Of a stretch of 64,000 nt of DNA, positions 18,706-27,531 are shown piece after piece. Each line of letters begins with the position of its first letter. Within the stretch, counting starts at the first letter, position 1. The notes below the pieces were generated by a model that had not been told where the DNA came from, searched no databases, and worked only from the letters and a program-made list of their open reading frames with translations. This DNA is from Aminicenans sp964648465 (GTDB lineage: Bacteria; Acidobacteriota; Aminicenantia; Aminicenantales; Aminicenantaceae), in assembly GCA_964648465.1 (NCBI GenBank), contig CAZYMU010000005.1, positions 37,697-101,696 on the forward strand. Reading direction: 5' to 3'. The position numbers and the translations under genes are program-made.

Positions 18706-18770
18706 ACAGCAGCATTGCTGTAGGATATAAATATATCAATCCCCGCATTATGTGTCCAGATTTTTTGCCC
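18706..18770 (+). repeat. 65-bp direct repeat, copy 2
   Basis: Partner of 16768-16832, same orientation, differing at 3 positions. It includes the same ACAGCA-GCAT-TGCTGT hairpin. It lies between the HD-domain gene and lepA. Confidence 0.85.
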
Positions 18771-18875
18771 CTCCAAAGTGTGCATCGTCAAAGGGTATAT
18801 GTTAGAATATTTGTTTGACCTGAATTATTCATGAAAACAATCATTTGAGAAAATTCAGCATCAAGAGAATCAAAC

Positions 18876-20672
18876 ATGTCTAGCATCAGAAACTTTAGCA
18901 TTATCGCTCATATTGACCATGGAAAATCTACCCTTGCAGACAGGTTTATACAAGTTTCAGGCATGGTTTCACAAAGAGAATTCAGGGACCAAATACTCGA
19001 TACAATGGACCTCGAGAGAGAAAGAGGGATTACTATTAAAAGCCATACTATAACACTGCCTTATACAGATAAAAACGGTGAAGATTATTCACTCAACCTG
19101 ATTGACACCCCTGGCCATGTAGATTTTTCATACGAAGTATCCCGTGCCCTCGCATCATGTGAAGGTGTGATTCTTATTGTTGATGCATCACAAGGCGTAG
19201 AAGCACAAACAGTTGCAAATCTTTACATGGCCATGGAACATGACCTTACAATAATTCCTGTTATAAATAAGATAGACCTTATATCTGCAGATATAGACAG
19301 AACTAAAGAACAAATTGAAAATGAACTGGGCCTTGATTCTGATATGGCAATCCTGTGTTCTGCCAAAAAAGGAATAGGGATAAACGATGTTTTTGAAGCT
19401 ATAGTAAAATATGTCCCACCACCAAAAGGCAGCCCTGACAAGCAGTTTAAAGCCCTTATTTTTGATGCTCATTATGATTCTTTTCGTGGGACGATAATTC
19501 ACTGCCGCATCTTTGACGGGTCTGTTAAAGCCGGTGATATTATCCGTCTGCTATCAAATAGTTCTACCTATAAAGTTGAAGAAGTCGGACTGTTTCATAT
19601 AGAAACAACACCAAAAGAGAATCTTTCTGCAGGTGAAGTCGGATACATTATTGCAGGGATAAAAAAACTTGGAGATACAAGGATCGGCGATACTATTACT
19701 TTAGATTCAAATCCAACTGCTGAACCCTTATCCGGATTTAAGGAAGCAAAGCCTCTAGTCTTTTCTTCTATTTATCCTGTATCTTCAGATGAATATCAAT
19801 CTCTTCGAGAGACTCTTGATAAGTATGAACTCAATGATGCAGCCCTTACCTATCAAAAAGATTCTTCTGCAGCTTTAGGACAAGGATTCAGATGCGGTTT
19901 TTTAGGACTTCTTCATCTTGAAATATTTCAACAGAGATTAGAACGGGAATACAACCTGTCTATTATAATGACAGTACCGAGCGTTCAATACAGATTCACA
20001 GTCAAAAATGATGAGACCATTATAATAGATAACCCACAATATTATCCGGATCCATCTTTAATCAAAAGCACATCAGAACCTTATATTAAAGCGTCTCTTC
20101 TTTTCCCTGATAAATATATGGGCGTTGTGATGAAATTATGTTTATCACGCAGAGGAAGCAATCCTCGCACGAGCTATCCAACTCCAGGGCGTATCGAGCT
20201 TATTATTGATATGCCCCTTGCAGAAGTTATTTACGACTTCTACGATACTCTCAAGACAATTACACAGGGATATGGATCATTTGACTATGAATTAATTGAC
20301 TATAGAGAAAGTGACCTTGTACGGCTTGATATTCTGGTTAATGGCGAAAAGGTTGATGCTTTATCCATAATTGTACATCGTGACAAATCCAGAGAATGGG
20401 GAGTAAAAATATGCAGCCGGCTCAAAGATGAAATTCCAAGACATCAATTTAAAATAGCTATTCAAGGTGCGATTGGAGGTAAGATAATCTCGAGATCCAC
20501 GGTTTCTCCATATAGAAAAGACGTAACTGCCAAACTTTACGGTGGAGATGTAACACGCAAACAAAAACTTCTGAAGAAACAGAAAAAAGGAAAAAAAAGG
20601 ATGAAAATGGTTGGTTCAGTAATGATCCCTCAGAGTGCCTTTATTTCCGTCCTAAAAACAGAAAACAAGTAA
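18876..20672 (+). CDS. lepA: Elongation factor 4 (LepA), ribosome-associated GTPase
   Basis: Full-length 598-residue LepA. The G domain shows AHIDHGKSTLADRFI (P-loop), RERGITIKSHT (switch I), DTPGHVDFSYEV (G3) and VINKIDL (G4). Then come the EF-G-like domains and the LepA-specific C-terminal domain with basic residues near the end (KLLKKQKKGKKRMKMVG). It is a soluble translational GTPase acting on stalled or post-translocation ribosomes. The preceding 270 bases carry repeats but no clear promoter. It stands alone with the NTase gene pair converging on it. Confidence 0.97.
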   Translation: MSSIRNFSIIAHIDHGKSTLADRFIQVSGMVSQREFRDQILDTMDLERERGITIKSHTITLPYTDKNGEDYSLNLIDTPGHVDFSYEVSRALASCEGVILIVDASQGVEAQTVANLYMAMEHDLTIIPVINKIDLISADIDRTKEQIENELGLDSDMAILCSAKKGIGINDVFEAIVKYVPPPKGSPDKQFKALIFDAHYDSFRGTIIHCRIFDGSVKAGDIIRLLSNSSTYKVEEVGLFHIETTPKENLSAGEVGYIIAGIKKLGDTRIGDTITLDSNPTAEPLSGFKEAKPLVFSSIYPVSSDEYQSLRETLDKYELNDAALTYQKDSSAALGQGFRCGFLGLLHLEIFQQRLEREYNLSIIMTVPSVQYRFTVKNDETIIIDNPQYYPDPSLIKSTSEPYIKASLLFPDKYMGVVMKLCLSRRGSNPRTSYPTPGRIELIIDMPLAEVIYDFYDTLKTITQGYGSFDYELIDYRESDLVRLDILVNGEKVDALSIIVHRDKSREWGVKICSRLKDEIPRHQFKIAIQGAIGGKIISRSTVSPYRKDVTAKLYGGDVTRKQKLLKKQKKGKKRMKMVGSVMIPQSAFISVLKTENK

Positions 20673-20915
20673 AAAACAGCAGCATAATAGGAATTATACA
20701 TTTATGCATTTACGGATTGGCTTTGGCACATAGTTGATATCATTAAAATTAACTTATTCACAAGCCTGAATCGGGATTTAGATGATAATATTTAGCATGA
20801 AAATCGTCTCTCTAATAAATGAAGCTATATCATTGATTGATCGAGAAGTATATGGAGGGAAAGTGTTGTATAAGCACTAAGGATTTTGGGACAAACCAAC
20901 TTCTTTTAACCTAGG

Positions 20916-21392
20916 CTACTTTATTTTCCTTAAATATTTTAAATCTTCTATATCTTTAGGTCGATTTATCGTCTCTTTATTCTTAATTAACTCATCTAAT
21001 CCAATAAAATAAATCGGTATGGTTTTTTTATATATTCTCAGCTTATCAGTAACTTTGTTCTTCCAAGCTTCTGAGAAAGAAACATTGTCAATAAGATTCA
21101 TCAAATCAATCCGGTTAGGAGGCACGCCAAATTGAATTATTAAAGCAGGTTTTTTCAAATCTTCTATGGAATCAACACCTGGAATATCTCCCCGCCAAAA
21201 TTCTGTTAAAGTATCATACAGTCTCTTAGTATTTTCAGGGAAAGATTCAAAAAAGAAATCAACATCTCCAGTTAATCTTGTATGTCCATAATAAATTACT
21301 GCTTCCCCGCCAACAATAAGGTATTTTACATTATGTTTATCAAGAAAAAAAATAAAGTCTTTAATGTCGGGCGAGAAATAGGAAGATTTCAC
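20916..21392 (-). CDS. Nucleotidyltransferase-fold protein (MNT/AbiEii-like)
   Basis: A 158-residue protein with a minimal nucleotidyltransferase core. VKYLIVGGEAVIYYGHTRL is the GG/S loop region and TGDVDFFF provides the metal-binding DxD-like pair. NRIDLMNLID probably gives the third acidic residue. Family members include toxin and antitoxin nucleotidyltransferases, and aminoglycoside-type enzymes. It begins with GTG at 21392, overlapping the stop of the upstream 59-residue gene by 3 bases (GTGA), so the two are translationally coupled. This arrangement suggests a toxin-antitoxin-like pair. Confidence 0.7.
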   Translation of the reverse strand: MKSSYFSPDIKDFIFFLDKHNVKYLIVGGEAVIYYGHTRLTGDVDFFFESFPENTKRLYDTLTEFWRGDIPGVDSIEDLKKPALIIQFGVPPNRIDLMNLIDNVSFSEAWKNKVTDKLRIYKKTIPIYFIGLDELIKNKETINRPKDIEDLKYLRKIK

Positions 21393-21568
21393 TTGATTTT
21401 ACATGCCTCTCTCACATCAGGAGGTTTTGAGCCATATACACGCTTACGCAATGTAAAGGAGACGGCCTGCCTCTCTTCAGGGGACATTCGGATCTGCTGT
21501 AAAATATCCCACTCCTCCGCTTTTTTGAATGTTTTTGCTTTATGGACAATACGTTTAATGCTCTTCAT
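21389..21568 (-). CDS. Small basic protein (59 residues), partner of the nucleotidyltransferase
   Basis: Reads MKSIKRIVHKAKTFKKAEEW, then ILQQIRMSPEERQAVSFTL and RKRVYGSKPPDVREAC. The protein is basic, mostly helical by eye and has no membrane segment. The sequence style recurs, as I remember it, next to DUF6036/MNT-like nucleotidyltransferases in many bacteria. The gene is immediately upstream of the nucleotidyltransferase with a GTGA overlap. Function unknown; an antitoxin or accessory role is inferred from context. Confidence 0.6.
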   Translation of the reverse strand: MKSIKRIVHKAKTFKKAEEWDILQQIRMSPEERQAVSFTLRKRVYGSKPPDVREACKIK

Positions 21569-21684
21569 TTGTTAGGCTTAGCTTAGCTTATTTTTCTCTG
21601 TTAATTATTTTATCATTTTCCAAGGTCAAAAGGAAGTCCACGGAAGCATGAAAAATAGGATGTGTCACTATTTAAATAATAAAC

Positions 21685-21761
<77 letters not shown>

Positions 21762-21947
21762 AAGTACGGCTAGGCTATTCAAGCCAATTCAGTAAATTTA
21801 ACCAACAAAATCAAATTTATAAATCTTATCTTAACTATATCGCAATGGACACCGATTTTCAATTCTTTGCCGCAAGCAGTAAAAAATAGCATTGCTCTCT
21901 TTTTTTTCTGAATACCTAAAGAATAGCTCTACCCGTAATTAATTCTA

Positions 21948-23249
21948 TTACTGCTTACTACGCTTAATTTTCCTTTTTAAACGCTCAAGTCTGTGAGAGA
22001 AATCTTCCTTATAATAAGAAGAACAATTAAGAGAAAGAACGAATCCTTCTTCTGCAATTTTTCTTGCTTCTTCATACGCTCTTTCTCTATGTTCAAAATA
22101 CATTGCAAGTTCTCTAAACGAAAAAAGCTGGTTAGAAGACACATCATCTAAGGAAGCCACTTCTTTCCATAGTGAAACAGCCTTTTCCCATTCCTGATTT
22201 CTCTTGAAATTGTAAGAAAGCCTCTTCTTGGTCTGGATCGATATTTCCTCTGTTAATTTTCCGTCCAGTGCACGCTCGAAAAAATAGACAGACTTCTCTA
22301 TTTCCCCGACCTTTTCAAGAATCTTTCCTGCCCCGTACAAATCCATTGCGTCGCTTCCCTTTTCTTCAGAAAAAACAAGAGCCCCTGCAATAACAACACC
22401 CAAAAGAGACAGGATGTCCTCTTCATTATGGTAAAGGACAGGCTCAATCAATTCAAAATTTCCTGTATCCAGATATTGAAAATATCTCCAGGGTATTTCA
22501 GATGATGGTATATCTTCGAGACGGCCGGTTTTTAGGACTTCGTGCGCCAGATTACACAAACGGCAGCTTTCATATTTGTGTTTCCAGAGATTCCTTGCTG
22601 GAAATAGAAAATCAAGATGAGGAAGCCCGCTTAGAATTAAAGGCTGCCTGTAAAGGATAAACCTTGTCTCCAGTAAAGGAATATCAAATGCTTTTCCGTT
22701 ATAAGTGACCACAGATTGAAAATTTCTATCAGCAAAAAACTTGCCCAGTTCATGAATCATTTTTTCTTCCTCAGCTAAATCACCAAGGAAATACTGTACA
22801 ACCCAGAATCTGTCATCACTGTAATAACCCATTCCAACATTGAAAGGTACAACACCGGCCCCTCCAGAGAGACCTGTAGTTTCCAGGTCGATGAAGAGAG
22901 ATGTGGAAAGGTCAAGATTTTTGAAAGCCGGGTCTTTACTTAAACAGGCAAGAACATCGCCTTCAATATCCAGGCCTCGAGCAAGAGTGATCTTTCCATA
23001 TTTATAATTCAGGTCATATTGATTTTCTTTAAACATCAGCGGTTCATGCTCAACAGGTTCAGCCCGTTGAATTTCAGGCTTTTTAGGTTTTTCCCTATCT
23101 GTCAGATTGATTAACTGCTGGAGTTTTTCTTTGGTTGTGAGTTTTTCTTTTCTTTCTATCTGTTCCCATGTGTCTTTTATCCGCTGAGATTTCAAACGGG
23201 CTTCTCTTTCTTTTTTTAGCTGTTTTAATTTCTCTTTGATGTCGGTCAT
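21948..23249 (-). CDS. YprB-like ribonuclease-H-fold exonuclease with C-terminal TPR-like helices
   Basis: The 433-residue protein starts with a charged, probably coiled-coil region (residues 1-60). A DnaQ/RNase-H-like domain follows: FIDLETTGLSGGAGVVPF carries the first DxE pair, VVTYNGKAFDIPLLETRF the second conserved Asp, and LYHNEEDILSLLGVV the last Asp. This matches the YprB/RNase_H_2 family. Between them, YESCRLCNLAHEVL is a Cys-containing insertion. Residues 310-430 form helical repeats (AGKILEKVGEIEKSVYFFER). It is predicted to be a nuclease of unknown substrate; it stands alone. Confidence 0.8.
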   Translation of the reverse strand: MTDIKEKLKQLKKEREARLKSQRIKDTWEQIERKEKLTTKEKLQQLINLTDREKPKKPEIQRAEPVEHEPLMFKENQYDLNYKYGKITLARGLDIEGDVLACLSKDPAFKNLDLSTSLFIDLETTGLSGGAGVVPFNVGMGYYSDDRFWVVQYFLGDLAEEEKMIHELGKFFADRNFQSVVTYNGKAFDIPLLETRFILYRQPLILSGLPHLDFLFPARNLWKHKYESCRLCNLAHEVLKTGRLEDIPSSEIPWRYFQYLDTGNFELIEPVLYHNEEDILSLLGVVIAGALVFSEEKGSDAMDLYGAGKILEKVGEIEKSVYFFERALDGKLTEEISIQTKKRLSYNFKRNQEWEKAVSLWKEVASLDDVSSNQLFSFRELAMYFEHRERAYEEARKIAEEGFVLSLNCSSYYKEDFSHRLERLKRKIKRSKQ

Positions 23250-23347
23250 TTGTCATCATTCATGATTGAAATAAAGGTCAGTTCAGATAAGGCATAATAT
23301 AAACAGTAAATAAAGCATCCGATAAATATCCTGGTATCGCTGTATCC

Positions 23348-23767
23348 TTACTTTCCCATAAACTGGAGGAAAATCTTTCTTGAACGTTCACGGTTGTCAA
23401 AATCTACAAATACTATCTGCTGCCATGTGCCGAGTGCCAGTTTGCTATTGTAAAAAGGAACAGTCAGAGAAGGCCCGAGCAGCGAAGCCCGCACATGTGA
23501 AAATCCGTTTCCATCTCCCCATCTCGCATCATGATGATAAGTTACTGTGCTCGGTATAAGTTTTTCCATTAGTTCTGAGAAATCCTTAACAAGTCCTTCT
23601 TCATATTCTATTGTTGTTATACCTGCAGTAGAACCTGTAATAAATAGAGTTACCGTTCCATTTTCCAATCCGCTCTCTGTCAGCTTTTTTGAAACATGGC
23701 TGGTTAGGTCCAACATATCGTTAAACCCCTTTGTTGAAAAGCTCAGTGAATCTTTGATTACTTTCAT
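23348..23767 (-). CDS. yjbQ: YjbQ/UPF0047 family protein
   Basis: ATG at 23767 gives a 139-residue protein, the normal size for UPF0047; an upstream TTG at 23842 would add an unlikely 25-residue leader. Family blocks are FITGSTAGITTIEYEEGLVK, YHHDARWGDGNG with clustered His/Asp, and FVDFDNRERSRKIF. The family forms trimers with a metal-like site and has been called secondary thiamine-phosphate synthase, although its cellular role is not settled. It is divergent from the ECF sigma gene. Confidence 0.88.
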   Translation of the reverse strand: MKVIKDSLSFSTKGFNDMLDLTSHVSKKLTESGLENGTVTLFITGSTAGITTIEYEEGLVKDFSELMEKLIPSTVTYHHDARWGDGNGFSHVRASLLGPSLTVPFYNSKLALGTWQQIVFVDFDNRERSRKIFLQFMGK

Positions 23768-23883
23768 AACACAATCAATATTACAGGCTATATAATAAAG
23801 AGTAAAGAGCTTACAATTAAAATTTACGTATAATATAGTCAACTAATGCCTATAATTTTCCGTTTTAATATATAAAGAAAAAA

Positions 23884-24462
23884 ATGGATGAAAGAGAAAT
23901 AATTCAATCAGCACAGGCAGGAAATAATGAAGCCTTCAGGCAATTGTTTGAAGAAAACAAAAATGGGATCTTTTCCCTGGCTTTCCGGTATACAAAGAAT
24001 GCTGAAGATGCAGAAGACATTGTCCAAGAAACATTTATCAAGGCATACAATTCCTTACAAAAATTTCACACTCAGGATCAAACAAGATTTTCTTCCTGGC
24101 TCTTCCGCATCAGTATTAACTGCAGTATCGATCACCTTAGAAAACACAAAAAAATGAAAGAAAAACACTCCATGAGCCAAGATGTCCAAAATATATCTTC
24201 AAACAATGAAAATCTCAATCCTGTATACATAAACAGATTAAAAGAAATACGTGAAAAAATAGATCTGATTCTAAACCAATTATCCTTTAAGCAGAGAATG
24301 ATTTTCATCCTGAGGCATTATCAACACTTCAGCACTCAGGAAATCGCTGAATTCATGAATAGTTCACAGGGGAGTGTGAAAAAACAGCTTTTTCGGGCAG
24401 TATCAGTTATTAAAAAGAATTTTAAAAGCTTTTTTTCGGAGAAAAACTATGAAATGCAGTAA
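23884..24462 (+). CDS. ECF-type RNA polymerase sigma factor
   Basis: A 192-residue sigma factor with regions 2 and 4 only. Region 2: FSLAFRYTKNAEDAEDIVQE, then FSSWLFRISINCSIDHLRKH. Region 4: NQLSFKQRMIFILRHYQHFS and TQEIAEFMNSSQGSVKKQLF (helix-turn-helix). It should direct RNA polymerase to its own regulon when released from the anti-sigma factor encoded downstream, whose start overlaps this gene's end by 14 bases. A TATAAT element occurs at 23829-23834, but I could not find a well-spaced -35 partner. No strong Shine-Dalgarno precedes the ATG. Confidence 0.92.
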   Translation: MDEREIIQSAQAGNNEAFRQLFEENKNGIFSLAFRYTKNAEDAEDIVQETFIKAYNSLQKFHTQDQTRFSSWLFRISINCSIDHLRKHKKMKEKHSMSQDVQNISSNNENLNPVYINRLKEIREKIDLILNQLSFKQRMIFILRHYQHFSTQEIAEFMNSSQGSVKKQLFRAVSVIKKNFKSFFSEKNYEMQ

Positions 24463-25156
24463 ATTTAATGAGCAAATCATTTTATATCTCTATGGAGAGT
24501 TAAGCGAAAAAGAAAGCTCTGAGTTAGAAAGTCACCTCGGGAAATGTTCCAAATGTTCCAAAGATCTAGAATACACAAAAAAAATCTTCCGTCTGTTGAA
24601 TGAAGCCGAAATAGAAGAAACTCCGGAAGCAAACTGGGAAAAATGCTGGAAAGGCATCAATACAGGCATATCTGAAACCACCGGCAAGTCGAAAAATCGC
24701 TTTTTCTTTCCAGGATGGGCACTCGTATCTACTGCGGTTATTCTAGTTCTATTCATTGGAATTTTTATCGGAAGATTCTGGATCTCTTCAGGACATGAAT
24801 CTTTCCACCAGGAAACCGCATCCAGGAAATTTATCCAGCAAACATTGAAGGAACACTTCGAGGAACTCAAACCAATCCTTGTTGAATATTCAAACGACTC
24901 TCTCCAGGAAAAAACCAGTACCAGCATCATGATGGATAAAAAAACAGCTCAAAATCTCATCATCCAGAATATTCTCCTGAAGAGGATAGCCGCTGAGACC
25001 GATCCTTCCACCGTACAGCTTCTTGAAGATGTAGATATGGTATTAAGAGAAATCGCAAACCAAAAGAGTGAAAGCAAAGAAATCCATGCTTTAATCAAAG
25101 AAGCTATCGATAAAAGAGATATCCTTTTTAAAATGGAAATCTTACGAAAAATATAA
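24449..25156 (+). CDS. Membrane-anchored zinc-finger anti-sigma factor
   Basis: A 235-residue protein. Its N terminus carries a ZAS domain: YLYGELSEKESSELESHLGK followed by CSKC, giving the His-x3-Cys-x2-Cys zinc motif. One transmembrane helix lies near residues 90-112 (ALVSTAVILVLFIGIFIG). The C-terminal 120 residues are predicted outside the cytoplasm and mainly helical, with no recognisable sensor fold. The domain should bind and inhibit the cognate ECF sigma factor. The gene overlaps the sigma gene by 14 bases and is followed after 14 bases by a HEAT-repeat protein gene. Confidence 0.9.
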   Translation: MKCSKFNEQIILYLYGELSEKESSELESHLGKCSKCSKDLEYTKKIFRLLNEAEIEETPEANWEKCWKGINTGISETTGKSKNRFFFPGWALVSTAVILVLFIGIFIGRFWISSGHESFHQETASRKFIQQTLKEHFEELKPILVEYSNDSLQEKTSTSIMMDKKTAQNLIIQNILLKRIAAETDPSTVQLLEDVDMVLREIANQKSESKEIHALIKEAIDKRDILFKMEILRKI

Positions 25157-25170
25157 GGAGGTTTACTACA

Positions 25171-26352
25171 ATGAAAACCATCAAAACTATCTCATTAATC
25201 CTAACTTTAACATTAATCTTCGGAGGATTTCTTATCTCGCAGGAAAAGGCAAAAGACCAGGAACTTTTCGAAAAAGCAAAAAAATTCATCTACCAAAAAG
25301 AGTGGATGGAAGCTGTCAAAGAATTGGATAAAATCACTGAAGAATTCAAAAAAAGCAAATATCTGGCCGAATCTCTTTACTGGTTAGGTTACAGTTTGGA
25401 CAGATACAGCAGCACTCTTACGAACATGGAAAAGCAGCTCGAAATTAAAGAAGATGCCCTTAAGCATCTCGATTCTATGATTATAAGTTATTCAACAAGT
25501 TCATGGGCAGATGATGCCAAGGTCCTCAGAGTCCAAATCGCTGAAGAGCTTGTCAAGAATGGCCTTCCAGAATTTCGAAAATACATAAACGGAAGTCTGG
25601 AATCACTAGAAGGCCTCGAGGGATTAGAAGGTCTTGAGGAATTAGGATTGGAGGATTTACACCCAGAAGAAAACATCGATCCAGAATTAGAACTTAAATT
25701 AGTGGCGTTGAATGCCCTGCTTAACGTGGATGAAGAAAAGGCTTTCCCCATAGTAGAAAAAATAGTCAGAAAGAGTGAAGATGCCAAACTTAGAGAGCGA
25801 GCTGTTTTTATCCTCGGCCAATCCAAAGATTCAAGAGTCACTCCCTTGATGGCCGAGTTGGCTGCAAAAGATTCCGATCTAAGGGTTAAAGAATGTGCGA
25901 TTTTCTGGCTTGGGCAGAGAAAAGACAAAGAAAGTCTCGATACACTTTTGAAAATTTATGACACTGAAACTGATACCCGCATCAAAGAGAAGCTCCTTTT
26001 TGCGTTTTCTCAAAACAAAAGCAAAAAGGCAAGAGAAAAACTCCTTGATATTGCAAAAAATGATAAGGATATGGAAGCAAGGGAAAAGGCTATCTTCTGG
26101 ATAGGGGAAGAAAAAAACGAAGAGGTTTTAGATATACTATCAGATATGTATTCTAAAACAGACAATGTCAATCTCAAGAAAAGAATGATTTTTTCAATCT
26201 CACAAAACAAGAGTGACAAAGCTATTAAAATGCTAATCGAATTGGCAAAAAAAGAGAAAGACTATGAACTTAAAAAACAGATTGTCTTCTGGTTAGGCCA
26301 ATCGAAAAATAAAGAAGCTCTCGAGTTTCTAAAAGAAATTATTGAAAAGTAG
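25171..26352 (+). CDS. Secreted HEAT-repeat protein 1 with N-terminal TPR-like region
   Basis: A 393-residue protein with a signal peptide (MKTIKTISLILTLTLIFGGF, cleaved near LISQEKA). Residues 25-110 look like a TPR-type solenoid (FIYQKEWMEAVKELDKI). A short low-complexity stretch LEGLEGLEGLEELGLEDL follows. From residue about 190 there are about six helical repeats of around 31 residues that alternate between two types: one ending FWLGQ or FWIGE and one ending FxxSQ or FILGQ. This is HEAT/PBS-lyase-like architecture. GGAGG lies just before the ATG. It is probably exported to the periplasm and functions with the sigma/anti-sigma pair, for example as a scaffold or sensor. Confidence 0.85.
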   Translation: MKTIKTISLILTLTLIFGGFLISQEKAKDQELFEKAKKFIYQKEWMEAVKELDKITEEFKKSKYLAESLYWLGYSLDRYSSTLTNMEKQLEIKEDALKHLDSMIISYSTSSWADDAKVLRVQIAEELVKNGLPEFRKYINGSLESLEGLEGLEGLEELGLEDLHPEENIDPELELKLVALNALLNVDEEKAFPIVEKIVRKSEDAKLRERAVFILGQSKDSRVTPLMAELAAKDSDLRVKECAIFWLGQRKDKESLDTLLKIYDTETDTRIKEKLLFAFSQNKSKKAREKLLDIAKNDKDMEAREKAIFWIGEEKNEEVLDILSDMYSKTDNVNLKKRMIFSISQNKSDKAIKMLIELAKKEKDYELKKQIVFWLGQSKNKEALEFLKEIIEK

Positions 26353-26389
26353 TATCTACTAAAACATTACGGAAAAAAGGGAAAATCAA

Positions 26390-27511
26390 ATGAAAAAAGC
26401 AACGAAATTTTTAGTCATAATACCTCTGGCTGCTTTTTTAGTTTGGAGCGGCCTACATCTATTCGGGTATGAATCAGTCCCATTTTTAAAAGGAAAGGTA
26501 CATTTTCTGAACGAAGAGAATATTTCATTAATACAAAAATTTGACCGAGCCCGCAAAGAATTCCAAAAAACAAGGCAAGGAAACACATATTTTACAGGCT
26601 ATGCATTTCAAAGCAGAGATAATATCCGTATGGGATGGAACGGAGAGCCATCGGAACCTTTTATTGTGTCAACAAAAAACAGCAGAATAAAACTCAATTC
26701 GCAATTTAAATGGAGTGAGAAGAGCAGCAAATCTTTAAGTATCGACAATGGTGCTGAACCAGCAGGAATCATTTTTCTCCATAAGATTTTAAAAAATGAT
26801 GTGGATATTGTTGACGCTCATCTTATCGACTTAGAAAGAAATTATGAATTTCAGGAAGAATCCATTTACTGGCTTGGTGATGCAAATACAGAGGAAAGCT
26901 TCAGATTTCTCGAAAGTTCTTTCGAATTCGCAAATGATGACCTGCAGAAGACCCTGATTTTTATCATCAGTTTACATGACAACATAAAAACTTATGATTT
27001 CATGCGCAGGGTGGCTCTAGGTAACTATGCAAAAAAAATCAGAGAAAACGCTATATTCTGGCTGGGAAATTACAAGGACAAGAAAAGTCTGGATTATCTC
27101 AAAGAGATTTATAAAAAAGAAAAAGATACAAAACTGAGAAAACAGGTTATTTTTGCACTCAGTCTCAGCGACCGGAAAGAATCTGTTGCAGAAATGATCA
27201 AAATCGCAAAGACAAGCGACAATCCACAAGTCAGAAAAAACGCAATCTTCTGGCTGGGACAAAAAGCTTCTAAAGAAAGCATCGAGACACTCGGAGATAT
27301 TGTGAAAGAATCTTCAGAAAATATAGAAGTTAAAAAGTCCGCTGTTTTTGCCATAAGCCAACTTCCCAAAGAAAAAGCTGTCCCTATGCTTATCGATATT
27401 GCCAGAAATAATAAAAGTGCAAAGGTTCGCAAAAACGCAATCTTCTGGCTGGGAGAGACAGGAGACCAAGAGGCGCTGAAATTTTTTGAGGAAATACTGC
27501 TGAAAAAGTAG
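26390..27511 (+). CDS. Secreted HEAT-repeat protein 2
   Basis: A 373-residue paralogue of the preceding protein. It starts with a hydrophobic segment (FLVIIPLAAFLVWSGLHLF), a signal peptide or membrane anchor. Residues 60-110 contain a beta-rich stretch (NTYFTGYAFQSRDNIRMGW) not seen in the first paralogue. Then about seven HEAT-like repeats follow, again alternating FWLG-type and FALS/FAISQ-type helix ends, e.g. KIRENAIFWLGNYKDKKSLD, then KLRKQVIFALSLSDRKES. It lies 37 bases downstream of the first HEAT gene and ends 20 bases before the convergent tyrS gene. It is likely the last gene of the sigma operon. Confidence 0.85.
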   Translation: MKKATKFLVIIPLAAFLVWSGLHLFGYESVPFLKGKVHFLNEENISLIQKFDRARKEFQKTRQGNTYFTGYAFQSRDNIRMGWNGEPSEPFIVSTKNSRIKLNSQFKWSEKSSKSLSIDNGAEPAGIIFLHKILKNDVDIVDAHLIDLERNYEFQEESIYWLGDANTEESFRFLESSFEFANDDLQKTLIFIISLHDNIKTYDFMRRVALGNYAKKIRENAIFWLGNYKDKKSLDYLKEIYKKEKDTKLRKQVIFALSLSDRKESVAEMIKIAKTSDNPQVRKNAIFWLGQKASKESIETLGDIVKESSENIEVKKSAVFAISQLPKEKAVPMLIDIARNNKSAKVRKNAIFWLGETGDQEALKFFEEILLKK

Positions 27512-27531
27512 AGAAGTTTTAAGCCCCTTGG

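Noticed and set aside
16768..18770. CRISPR-like array
   Set aside because: There are only two 65-base copies nearly 2 kb apart with genes between, and no cas genes.
25488..27432. Long open frames on the minus strand across both HEAT-repeat genes
   Set aside because: They are antisense shadows: Ser/Phe/Leu-rich, without start signals, and created by the repetitive Lys/Glu codons of the real genes.
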